The translations under genes were made by a program, and so were the position numbers. Below are positions 6,259 through 13,058 of a stretch of DNA of 13,058 nucleotides, in pieces. The DNA is from Thiotrichaceae bacterium (GTDB lineage Bacteria; Pseudomonadota; Gammaproteobacteria; Thiotrichales; Thiotrichaceae): the NCBI GenBank assembly GCA_015494435.1, contig WGBH01000509.1, positions 1 to 13,058 on the forward strand, written 5' to 3'. Below the pieces are notes generated by a model. That model did not search any database and had not been told where the DNA came from. It was given only the letters and a program-made list of their open reading frames with translations. Every line of letters begins with the position of its first letter. Positions within the stretch are counted from its first letter, which is position 1.

Positions 6259-9200
6259 TTATTTTTTGATTATAATTCGTTTTAACAATTCCTTAGAAAG
6301 TTGCTTAATCGGCATTAGCCTTACAAATTTAGGCAATAGCGTTAGGCTAAGTAAAAATAAGAAAAATAAAGACAATCCTCCCGCTCCACCTTTTATAATG
6401 GTTGTTACTTTTTCAGCTGAATTTTTAATATCAACCTTTACTAAAGCAAATTTTTGCCCTTCTTTTTCATCCCCTGAAATAACGGTTATATACTTCCCAT
6501 TACCTGATTGCAGGTTCTCTAATTTACAACTCCATTTGCCTTTATCATCCGACGTGGTATCACACTTTTCACCATCAGCACCTAAAACAGTGATTGAAGT
6601 GTTAGGATCACTGGTTCCCGTCACTATAAAACTCGTTGCGGTTATTGTTTCATTTGCCTTAGGGCTGGTGATAACGAGATCTATTTCAGGAATCTTAATG
6701 CTTTCTATTATCTCAGTGATATTATCTTGATCATCTTCAGACTTAATACTGATAGTATAAGGGCCTCCGACAGGAAGCTGTGTGAGTTGGCAACTCCAAT
6801 TGCCATTTTCATCAGCAACTGTTTGGCATTGCGCCCCTGTTTCTACATTGATGGTTATATTTGCACTTGCTACAGTCGTGCCTATAAAGGTTGGTGTCGC
6901 GTTACTGGCAGTCTCTTTATCTGCTGGTGTAATAATATCAAGTGGCAATTTGTCCGTGGTAATTTCAATCTTTTCAATGGTTTTATTACCCACGCTATCT
7001 TCTGTTATCACAGTCAGCGTAAAGCTTTTACCCAATGGCAATGAGTCTAGTTCACATGCCCAATGATGACTACTATCGGTGATTGCAGTACACTTTTTCC
7101 CTGAGGAGGTGGTCACGGTAATGGTTGTACTTGGAAGACTTGTTCCTGAAACAGTGGGTGTAATATCTGATATAACGGCATTATTGGTTGGACTGTTGAT
7201 AATTAAAGGTAATTCTGGAACGCTAAAGTCCTCAGTGATAGAGGAGGTATTTCCTTTACCATCATCTGCTGTCACTATTACGCTATAAGGCCCACCACTT
7301 AGAAGTGCACCTATTTGGCATGACCAATGACCCTCGCTATCTGTTGTAGCAGTACAGCTTTGAGTGGTTGAATTGTCAATGACAATATTCACGCTAACAA
7401 AAGTATCTGCTGTGCTAGTACCTGTAATAGCAGGCATTGTTGATGCCTCTATTCCTGTAATATTAATGGGTAATGCAGGGGTGGTTAGATTAATGGTTTT
7501 TGTATGACTATTAATCCCATCTTCTGTTTTAATAATGACGCTAATGGTTTCGCTTAAAGGCAGTTCGGGTAGTTTACAGCTCCAATGACCTTCTGCATTG
7601 CTTATTGTGGTGCAAGTTTGTCCTGTGGATGAGGTCAGCGTAATATTTGTTGCAGGTGTACTGGTACCTGAAATTGTTGGGGCTGTCTCTGCAATAAGCG
7701 CATCATCCGCATGACTGTCTATACTAAGGAAAAGCTCTGGTGTCGAGAGGACTTGCGTATCCGTTGCATAATTTCCATTACTATCTTCTGCCTCGACGGT
7801 TGCAGTATACGGCCCACCACTCGGAATAGTCGGCAATTTACAGGACCAACTGCCGTCTGCTTTTGTGGTAGTGATGCAGGTTTCAGATTTGCTATCACTA
7901 ATGGGGACGGTGACAGTAATCTTTGTATTAGGAACGCTGGTTCCAGTAAAGGTTGGTGTTGTTGATATATCAATCCCTGTAATTTTAAGCGCTAATGAGG
8001 GGGTTGTTATCTGAATATCTTCTGTGGTGGTGTTATTAGCCTCATCTTTTGTTGTTACGCTCAGTGTAATATCCGATGCTAAGGGAAGAGTAGGAAGTTC
8101 ACAGCGCCATTGACCCGAAGCATCAGCAATAGTAATACATTTTTCTCCTGTTGAGGCGCTAACAGTAATAATGCTGTCTGGATTACTACTGCCCGATACC
8201 GTTGGCGATGAATCTGAAAGATTGCTGTTATTGCTAGGACTTTCTATTACAAGGGGAAGCTCTGGAACAGTCATATCATAGGTTTTCGTTGTGGAATGTC
8301 CCTGATCATCTTCTGTTTTAATGCTGGCAGTATAAGGCCCACCCGATGGAAGGGTTGCTAATTGACAAGACCAGCTCCCTGTTGCATCTGTTGTTGTAGT
8401 GCAGTTTTCAGTGCCACCATTTGCTGTTGGTACGGTGACGGTAATTTTAGTATTCGGTGTGCTGGTTCCTGTGAAAACAGGCGTTGTTGATAGTTCTACC
8501 GCTGTTATTTCAAGCGGGATAGAGGGGATTGTTAGTGTAATCTCTTTGCGGTTTGTATTATTAGCAATATCATTCGCACTGATAGAAAGGGTTATACTAG
8601 CACCCAGTGTTTGCTCTGGTAAGGTATAACTCCACTGTCCTGAATCATTCGCGGTAGTGGTGTAACTATTACCATTTAATGATAGAGTAATACTTGCATT
8701 AGGATCACTCTTTCCTGTGATAACAGGGCTGGTACTGCTTGCTATTTCGCCTGCTTTAGGTGTGGTTATTTCTAGTAATACGGTGGTGTCTTTTTGTGTC
8801 TCTTTTAGATAAGAAGATTGATTGCCATTGGCATCGGTACTGGTGATTTTTACTGTTATTGCACCCTCAGCGAGTGCGCTTATATCGATACTATTATTGG
8901 CTAATGTCCAGAGTCCATTATCATCACTGGTGACGGTTTTAGTAACTGGCTGTCCTTCTTTATCGGTAAAAATAATATTAATAGGAAGGTTAGGAGCTGC
9001 CGTTCCTGATAAAAGAACGCTATTTTCTTCACTGGCATTAATTATATTATCATCAGTGACAGCATCATTATTAAGAGTGATGGGGGTTATAATTTCTAAA
9101 ATAGAATCAGCAGCAGTACTTGCAGTGTAATTACTATCTAGCACCATGATTGATATATGACGGGTTTCGGTATTGGTCGTCGTATTTTGATTAATAAAGG

Positions 9201-10458
9201 TTATTTGTTGTAGAGCTTGTAGATAAGCGTTTTTGGTCGTAGTACCTGTTAGATGGATTTCACTGTCACTATTTTCTTCTTCTGTATCGATGTTAATACC
9301 ATCAGGAAGAAGCCCTGTTATTGCAAGCTGATCCCCCTCATGTGCATTGCTTATTTTTATACTTGCGCCTACTAGAACATCTTCATCTAAGTCTGTAATT
9401 GATGTATCGACATCAGTAATTTTCGTTGCGCCATCGCCTAATTTATAAACTTGTAAAAATGTATTCCCCAGTCCTGTAGAGCTATTATCAGTATCAATAT
9501 CAATGCTTGGAGCTATTATATCAGCGAGTTGATAACCCGCTCTAAACTTAACCGTTTGTCCTGGAAATATTTGATCGAATTTAAACGCAATTGCAATCGG
9601 CGCATCCTCTGTTTTAGTATCACCCGCTATTTTTAAACTATTATAAACCTTATCGGGATAGCGATAATATGGGAGATACCTATCACCCGTGCCTCCATGA
9701 GTAACACGGGAATTAGCCCCATGCCCACAAAGACCGAGAGTAGAAGGCATCGCTCTTGTTATTTGATTACTGGCTTGGGGAATAATGCTTTGTTTAGCAA
9801 CAACAGCGGCACCTCCATTCACCCCTCCTTGTCGTATAATGGTATTAATAGTGACATAATCAGCATCCTTTGTGGGAGTATTTTGTTCTGCATTATTATC
9901 AGGATCAACAGTCCGCATATAATAAACATCTTTCATTACATTGGATGTTGTATTTTTAAGACTAATATCAATAATAATAGCAAGACCTATCTTATAAATA
10001 CGAAAGTTTTGAGTGATTTTTAGCCCGTTAATTTCACCTTGCCAGACAGCCATTGCAGTAGAGGATGACGTTTTTTCACTTATAAAACCGCCTGGTATTT
10101 CAGTTGTTTGCAGATTGCTATTATTATTATAGGCCTCATTATTAAGAGTAATAGCCCACCCTTCTTCTGAAACCTTAGGGAGGAAAAAATCCCCATGATA
10201 GCCATTAGCAAAATTCTTTTTGGATGGATCAGAAATATAACCAAGCATTTCTCCCTGTTTTTCCCCTGTCGGTGAAAACTGGCTCGTACCAAAAGCACCA
10301 TTTGCTGCAATGCCTACCTCTATATTATCCCCATAAAGAAAAACATCCCCAGCAACAGGAATCGCATCTAAAGGCGTTGCCATGAGCGTATTGTTAAATA
10401 ATTGTAAGGAAAAAATAGCAAGCACCCCAATGCATGCAGTTAATTTATTATTTTGCAT
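6259..10458 (-). CDS. Large secreted protein with about ten Ig-like domains and C-terminal membrane anchor
   Basis: A 1399-residue protein. A signal peptide ends near Ala27 (TLMA|TP). Residues 30-315 are a domain I cannot name, with GDNIEVGIAANGAFGTS and GDFFLPKVSEEGW as notable stretches. Residues 330-455 resemble a cadherin-like module (ITDLDED, then LTGTTTKNAYLQALQQITF). From about 455 to 1345 come ten Ig-like domains of 85-95 residues. The first two lack cysteines; the last eight each have C-X11-C with Trp two residues before the second Cys, consistent with a disulfide per domain. The C-terminus has GGAGG (1357-1361), a hydrophobic segment (1362-1375) and a basic tail. This resembles a GlyGly-CTERM sorting signal, except that the tail after the membrane segment is unusually long. 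Likely role: surface adhesin or matrix protein (inference). The ribosome binding site is a weak GGGGA 8 bp upstream of the ATG. The OmpA-like gene follows by 12 bp. Confidence 0.8.
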   Translation of the reverse strand: MQNNKLTACIGVLAIFSLQLFNNTLMATPLDAIPVAGDVFLYGDNIEVGIAANGAFGTSQFSPTGEKQGEMLGYISDPSKKNFANGYHGDFFLPKVSEEGWAITLNNEAYNNNSNLQTTEIPGGFISEKTSSSTAMAVWQGEINGLKITQNFRIYKIGLAIIIDISLKNTTSNVMKDVYYMRTVDPDNNAEQNTPTKDADYVTINTIIRQGGVNGGAAVVAKQSIIPQASNQITRAMPSTLGLCGHGANSRVTHGGTGDRYLPYYRYPDKVYNSLKIAGDTKTEDAPIAIAFKFDQIFPGQTVKFRAGYQLADIIAPSIDIDTDNSSTGLGNTFLQVYKLGDGATKITDVDTSITDLDEDVLVGASIKISNAHEGDQLAITGLLPDGINIDTEEENSDSEIHLTGTTTKNAYLQALQQITFINQNTTTNTETRHISIMVLDSNYTASTAADSILEIITPITLNNDAVTDDNIINASEENSVLLSGTAAPNLPINIIFTDKEGQPVTKTVTSDDNGLWTLANNSIDISALAEGAITVKITSTDANGNQSSYLKETQKDTTVLLEITTPKAGEIASSTSPVITGKSDPNASITLSLNGNSYTTTANDSGQWSYTLPEQTLGASITLSISANDIANNTNRKEITLTIPSIPLEITAVELSTTPVFTGTSTPNTKITVTVPTANGGTENCTTTTDATGSWSCQLATLPSGGPYTASIKTEDDQGHSTTKTYDMTVPELPLVIESPSNNSNLSDSSPTVSGSSNPDSIITVSASTGEKCITIADASGQWRCELPTLPLASDITLSVTTKDEANNTTTEDIQITTPSLALKITGIDISTTPTFTGTSVPNTKITVTVPISDSKSETCITTTKADGSWSCKLPTIPSGGPYTATVEAEDSNGNYATDTQVLSTPELFLSIDSHADDALIAETAPTISGTSTPATNITLTSSTGQTCTTISNAEGHWSCKLPELPLSETISVIIKTEDGINSHTKTINLTTPALPINITGIEASTMPAITGTSTADTFVSVNIVIDNSTTQSCTATTDSEGHWSCQIGALLSGGPYSVIVTADDGKGNTSSITEDFSVPELPLIINSPTNNAVISDITPTVSGTSLPSTTITVTTSSGKKCTAITDSSHHWACELDSLPLGKSFTLTVITEDSVGNKTIEKIEITTDKLPLDIITPADKETASNATPTFIGTTVASANITINVETGAQCQTVADENGNWSCQLTQLPVGGPYTISIKSEDDQDNITEIIESIKIPEIDLVITSPKANETITATSFIVTGTSDPNTSITVLGADGEKCDTTSDDKGKWSCKLENLQSGNGKYITVISGDEKEGQKFALVKVDIKNSAEKVTTIIKGGAGGLSLFFLFLLSLTLLPKFVRLMPIKQLSKELLKRIIIKK
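6424..8517 (-). repeat. Four two-domain (A-B) coding repeat units, about 525 bp each
   Basis: Within the large protein, residues 648-1345 alternate two domain types. A-type domains (starting near 648, 823, 997, 1171) contain [SV]GGPY[TS]; B-type domains (near 735, 910, 1083, 1259) have LPL- or LQS-type loops there instead. First cysteines of the pairs are at 686, 774, 861, 949, 1035, 1123, 1211 and 1299, a period of 86-88 residues. The gene therefore seems to have grown by duplication of a two-domain block rather than of single domains. The last unit is the most diverged. Confidence 0.75.
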
Positions 10459-10599
10459 TTTTTAATCCCCAGACTGCTTATGAAAAGAGTTATTTATCTC
10501 TTTCTTATTCTGTTTAGATTTTTTTGATAAAATCAGCCATAAAGCCCCATGCCAAGCCATGCATGGATTGAATAAAATCAGATTATCATGCTGAAAATA

Positions 10600-10605
10600 A
10601 TTATA
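10600..10605 (-). promoter_or_regulatory. Candidate -10 box for the surface-protein operon
   Basis: A perfect TATAAT on the minus strand, about 140 bp before the ATG. No good -35 lies 16-18 bp upstream, so an activator may be needed or the match may be chance in AT-rich DNA. The resulting leader would contain the repeated ataaaatcag motif and a short GC-richer segment able to pair. Confidence 0.3.
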
Positions 10606-10767
10606 CTAGCTTATTCTGTGTGATAATTAATCAATTCTATTGATTGCTACTTTGTAACGTATTAATTTTTATGAAAAATAGTGGCAGGCAGTATTGATAT
10701 TTCTAATAGAAAATTAGATAGACGGCTGTATCCATCCTATTTTATTTTTTTGAAGTAGCCTTACATA

Positions 10768-10928
10768 GGAATGAGCACGAAACAACTTCCCGATCTCTAA
10801 CTTGCCTTTTTATCCCAGCTTAGATGAGCTCATTCGTTGCGTAGAATAACTATGCGCCTCATGAGTTAGTCTAATCTGAAATAAAAATTCTGCGTTAGAA
10901 CTTCGGGAGGTTATTCCGTGCTCATTCC
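10768..10928. repeat. Roughly 160-bp single large palindrome (MITE-like)
   Basis: Outer arms ggaatgagcacg (10768-10779) and cgtgctcattcc (10917-10928) are exact inverted repeats. Pairing continues inward through aacttcccga against tcgggaggtt, then tctaac against gttaga, then about 29 positions either side of the centre matching at 21 sites, down to a loop near 10846. Almost the whole segment therefore folds back on itself. catagg occurs at the left edge (10764-10769) and at the right edge (10928-10933), perhaps a target duplication. No ORF of note lies inside. It is unrelated in sequence to the repeats at 626 and 4944. Confidence 0.7.
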
Positions 10929-10967
10929 ATAGGTTTTTTTTAAAGGATTATCATTTCTAAGTTCAGG

Positions 10968-10973
10968 TATAAT
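10968..10973 (+). promoter_or_regulatory. Candidate -10 box for the methyltransferase gene
   Basis: A perfect TATAAT, 50 bp before the favoured start codon. The -35 region 16-18 bp upstream (around gattat) is poor. It lies just outside the large palindrome and its T8 run, so the palindrome would not be transcribed from it. Confidence 0.4.
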
Positions 10974-11023
10974 ATAGCGTACATCGAAAGCATTAAGCAA
11001 TAAAATAACAAAAGGCAATGGGT

Positions 11024-11620
11024 ATGGATGAGAGCAAATCATCAAAAGAAAACGAGTGGGAGCAGTTATATCAGCAAGGAAAAACGGGTTGGGATCGAGG
11101 TGAAGTGAGTCCAAATTTATCTTATTGGATTGAAAGTCAGCAAATTCCACCTTGCCGAATCTTAGTTCCAGCCTGTGGTCATGGCTATGAAGTATTGTAT
11201 TTAGCAGAAAAAGGATTTGATGTGATTGCAGTTGATATTGCCCCCAGTGCTATTCATTATTTGAATAAGATGCTAATAGAGCATGCGCTTAATGCAACCG
11301 TGATTGAGGCTAATTTTTTCAACTGGAACCCTGATAAACCTGTCGATGCTATCTATGAGCAAACCAGTTTATGCGCTTTAGCTCCTGAAAACTGGGAACA
11401 GTATGAGCAATGTTTGTACCGATGGCTAAAACCCAATGGAAAGCTCTTGGCTCAATTTATGCAAACCAATAGCGAAGCGGGGCCGCCGTTTCATTGTGAT
11501 ATTTCAACCATGTTAGAGTTGTTTGCAAAGCAACGTTGGCAGTGGAGTGATGAGCATGAGACTAAAATCATCCATTCTGCGGGAAAATGTGAAAAAGTTT
11601 ATCTGCTGGAGAAAAAATAA
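11024..11620 (+). CDS. TPMT-superfamily SAM-dependent methyltransferase
   Basis: About 198 residues, a soluble cytoplasmic class I methyltransferase. The N-terminus has WEQLYQQGKTGWDRGEVSPNL, typical of the thiopurine/thiol/halide methyltransferase superfamily. Motif I for SAM binding is VPACGHGYEVLYLAEKG, followed by the acidic VDIAPSA that binds the ribose. Later motifs are EQTSLCALAP and LKPNGKLLAQFM, then GPPFHCD, all in family order. Members methylate sulfur, selenium, tellurium or halide anions; the substrate here cannot be told from sequence. An ATG at 11018 is in frame, but the AAAGG at 11011-11015 is only 2 bp from it and 8 bp from 11024, so I favour 11024. The next gene starts 55 bp downstream in the same direction. 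Confidence 0.85.
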   Translation: MDESKSSKENEWEQLYQQGKTGWDRGEVSPNLSYWIESQQIPPCRILVPACGHGYEVLYLAEKGFDVIAVDIAPSAIHYLNKMLIEHALNATVIEANFFNWNPDKPVDAIYEQTSLCALAPENWEQYEQCLYRWLKPNGKLLAQFMQTNSEAGPPFHCDISTMLELFAKQRWQWSDEHETKIIHSAGKCEKVYLLEKK

Positions 11621-11675
11621 TACGCTGTTGATGTACACTACCTGACTTTAAAGAAGTTTTTTAGGTAGGTCGTCA

Positions 11676-12194
11676 ATGGCATCGATGTCTCAAATGCAAA
11701 TGCATTATCTTGAAGAAGAAGATCGCTTCCTTTTGCGGATGAATACTGTGACAGAAGAAGAGTATCGTTTCTGGCTCACCAGACGTTTTATTCAGGTTTT
11801 CTATCCCTTGTTAAATAATACCTTGTATTCAGCTCCCGAAATTAAACGACAAGTAGACCCTGTTAATAAAGACGCTGTGTTTTCCTTTCAACAAGAAAGT
11901 GCTAAAAACCAAGTAGAATACGGTGCCACTTTTTCGTCCACACCAAAAACCTATCCATTGGGTGAAAATCCCTTACTTATCAGTAAAGCATCGATTAAAT
12001 CTAATGCAGATAATGGTTATGATTTGCGCCTGAGTACAGCGGATGATAGAGGTTTATATTTCAGTTTAGATCAAAATTTATTGCATATTTTAACTACACT
12101 TATTTTAGATTCTTTACCAATAGCAAATTGGCAGCTTACACTTAAAGAAGACAGTGATATTCTTTTATCACAAGGATCAAATTTATTAAATTAA
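11676..12194 (+). CDS. Conserved hypothetical protein
   Basis: A 172-residue protein without signal peptide or membrane segment. Its most striking part is residues 13-46, EEEDRFLLRMNT followed by EYRFWLTRRFIQVFYPLL, a pattern I recall from uncharacterised proteins of other gammaproteobacteria. The rest is polar and predicted mixed alpha/beta, with a second aliphatic segment near 135-150 (LHILTTLILDSLPI). I know no function. aggtaggt at 11663-11670 gives a ribosome binding site 5-6 bp before the ATG; internal Met4, Met7 and Met9 are possible alternative starts. It probably shares a transcript with the methyltransferase, and converges on kdsB with only 9 bp between stop codons. Confidence 0.8.
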   Translation: MASMSQMQMHYLEEEDRFLLRMNTVTEEEYRFWLTRRFIQVFYPLLNNTLYSAPEIKRQVDPVNKDAVFSFQQESAKNQVEYGATFSSTPKTYPLGENPLLISKASIKSNADNGYDLRLSTADDRGLYFSLDQNLLHILTTLILDSLPIANWQLTLKEDSDILLSQGSNLLN

Positions 12195-12203
12195 ACCAAT
12201 CGC

Positions 12204-12953
12204 TTATTGCGCTAAAATAATTTTCTCAATTGCTTGTAAATCTTCTTCTGTATCGACACCATGCGCTGGAATTTTTGTTGCAATATCGACATGAATACAC
12301 GCTCCATGCCATAGTGCGCGTAATTGTTCTAATTTTTCTAGGGCTTCTAGCGAACAGGTTTCCAGACTAGAAAAGGTTTTTAAATAGCCTGCTCGATAGG
12401 CATAAATTCCGATATGACGCAAAGCCTGTTTATTAGTAAGCGTTTTATTATCATCGCGTTGAAAGGGAATGGGTGCTCTGCTGAAATAGAGTGCCATGCC
12501 GTTTTTATCCATTACCACTTTAACCACATTAGGATCTGTTATTGCTTTAGGGTTTAAGAGAGGGGTGGCTAAGGTGGCGATAGATGCTTTAGGATGATTG
12601 GCAAGATTATTAGCCACTTGATAAAGATTTTCAACGGGTGTTAATGGCTCATCTCCTTGTAAATTGACCACAATGGTATCATCTGACCAATTATAAATTT
12701 TTACAACCTCTGCTAAGCGATCACTGCCTGTCGCATGATGGATGGATGTCATACAAACGCTTGCGCCAAAATCTAAACAACAGCGTCTTATTTTTTCATC
12801 ATCGGTTGCAATAATAAGGGTGTTAAAATTTGAGCTTATCGCACGCTCATAGACGTGCTGAATCATTGGTTTTCCCGCAATAAGGCGTAGTGGCTTGCCG
12901 GGTAAACGTGTTGAGCCAAAACGTGCAGGAATCACTAAGACAGTTTTTTGCAT
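12204..12953 (-). CDS. kdsB: 3-deoxy-manno-octulosonate cytidylyltransferase (CMP-Kdo synthetase)
   Basis: KdsB activates Kdo with CTP to CMP-Kdo, the donor for the inner core of lipopolysaccharide, in the cytoplasm. The protein has 249 residues, the usual length (E. coli 248). It begins VLVIPARFGSTRLPGKPL, the nucleotide-binding loop of the family, then GKPMIQHVYERA, ATDDEKI, HATGSDRLAEV and VNLQGDEPL (96-104), whose acidic residues bind Mg. The C-terminal IATKIPAHGVDTEEDLQA is also family-typical. It lies 12 bp after a Trm112-like gene, matching the lpxK-ycaR-kdsB order of enterobacteria. The upstream ribosome binding site is weak, which suits translational coupling. Confidence 0.97.
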   Translation of the reverse strand: MQKTVLVIPARFGSTRLPGKPLRLIAGKPMIQHVYERAISSNFNTLIIATDDEKIRRCCLDFGASVCMTSIHHATGSDRLAEVVKIYNWSDDTIVVNLQGDEPLTPVENLYQVANNLANHPKASIATLATPLLNPKAITDPNVVKVVMDKNGMALYFSRAPIPFQRDDNKTLTNKQALRHIGIYAYRAGYLKTFSSLETCSLEALEKLEQLRALWHGACIHVDIATKIPAHGVDTEEDLQAIEKIILAQ

Positions 12954-12965
12954 TATTGATCACAT

Positions 12966-13058
12966 CTATTTTAATTTTTCGATTTCTTCAGTGGTTAATT
13001 CACGCGCCTCTTCTTCTAGCATAACAGGAATACCATCACGAATAGGATAGGCTAGACG
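12966..13058 (-). CDS. ycaR: Partial CDS, C-terminal 30 residues of a Trm112/YcaR-like protein
   Basis: The frame is open from the window edge to a TAG at 12966-12968. Its residues, RLAYPIRDGIPVMLEEEAR then ELTTEEIEKLK, match the C-terminal half of the small Trm112-like family (about 60 residues), in which a zinc-ribbon-like N-terminus is followed by 'LAYPIRDGIPVMLxxEAR'. In E. coli this gene lies between lpxK and kdsB. The N-terminus is outside the window. Confidence 0.9.
   Translation of the reverse strand, partial: RLAYPIRDGIPVMLEEEARELTTEEIEKLK

Larger units (their letters stand above)
10459..11023. other. Divergent intergenic region between the surface-protein and methyltransferase genes
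   Basis: No gene is supported in this 565-bp stretch. It holds the leader of the surface-protein gene with a repeated ataaaatcag (10527-10536 and 10572-10581) flanking a ccatgcatgg palindrome, a candidate minus-strand -10 (10600-10605), an AT-rich segment, a large palindrome (10768-10928) followed by a T8 run (10934-10941), and a candidate plus-strand -10 (10968-10973). Confidence 0.6.

Noticed and set aside
6170..9130. Several plus-strand open frames of 70-186 codons antisense to the large surface-protein gene
   Set aside because: They are shadows of a repetitive Thr/Ser/Ile-rich coding sequence read backwards; none has a ribosome binding site or recognisable domain, and the minus-strand frame is continuous for 1399 codons.
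10459..10599. Riboswitch in the leader of the surface-protein gene
   Set aside because: The segment has some pairing (ccatgcatgg, gcatgg repeats) but none of the conserved motifs of c-di-GMP or other classes that I know.
10751..10760. Inverted match of the ten bases ggctacttca at 511-520
   Set aside because: Ten bases with no further alignment on either side could be chance; not called a repeat copy.
10911..11150. Minus-strand 79-codon frame overlapping the methyltransferase start
   Set aside because: It is antisense to the well-supported methyltransferase N-terminus and ends inside the large palindrome; no family resemblance.
11638..11670. Terminator between methyltransferase and hypothetical gene (ctacct/aggtag stem)
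   Set aside because: The stem is only 6 bp with a 17-base loop, the T-run is inside the loop, and the right arm is the next gene's ribosome binding site.

Overview
The window looks like a chromosomal segment of an AT-rich gammaproteobacterium. Evidence: an RsuA-type pseudouridine synthase, an lpxK-ycaR-kdsB type gene order at the right edge, a Lys tRNA with encoded CCA, outer-membrane proteins and a lipoprotein signal. I cannot name the genus; a free-living sulfur oxidiser or methylotroph relative is only an impression from the style of the proteins.

Left edge (1-789): the 3' end of a small gene, a doubtful 32-codon ORF with foldable DNA, then a complete tRNA-Lys(TTT) transcription unit on the minus strand (promoter, tRNA, terminator). 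The partial gene lies on the 3' side of the tRNA, where integrative elements usually sit. Beyond the tRNA, 409-789 is non-coding and holds two palindromic repeats, one of them MITE-like (626-736).

rsuA (790-1479, +) converges on a long minus-strand envelope cluster (10458 down to 1499). In transcription order this holds: a 1399-residue secreted protein with about ten Ig-like domains; an OmpA-family protein starting 12 bp later; after a gap containing the second MITE-like copy, a beta-barrel outer-membrane protein; and a lipoprotein with a NodB/CE4-type polysaccharide deacetylase domain. The first two probably form an operon and make surface or wall-anchored structures. The last two look like a polysaccharide modification/export pair. 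Whether all four act together is inference.

Right part (10459-13058): a 565-bp intergenic region dominated by a roughly 160-bp single large palindrome; then, on the plus strand, a TPMT-superfamily methyltransferase and a conserved protein of unknown function. These converge on kdsB (CMP-Kdo synthesis for LPS), which is preceded by the 3' end of a Trm112/YcaR-like gene.

Most unusual: the two-copy nested palindrome family, the very long palindrome at 10768-10928, and the alternating A/B two-domain amplification with invariant C-X11-C pairs in the large surface protein.
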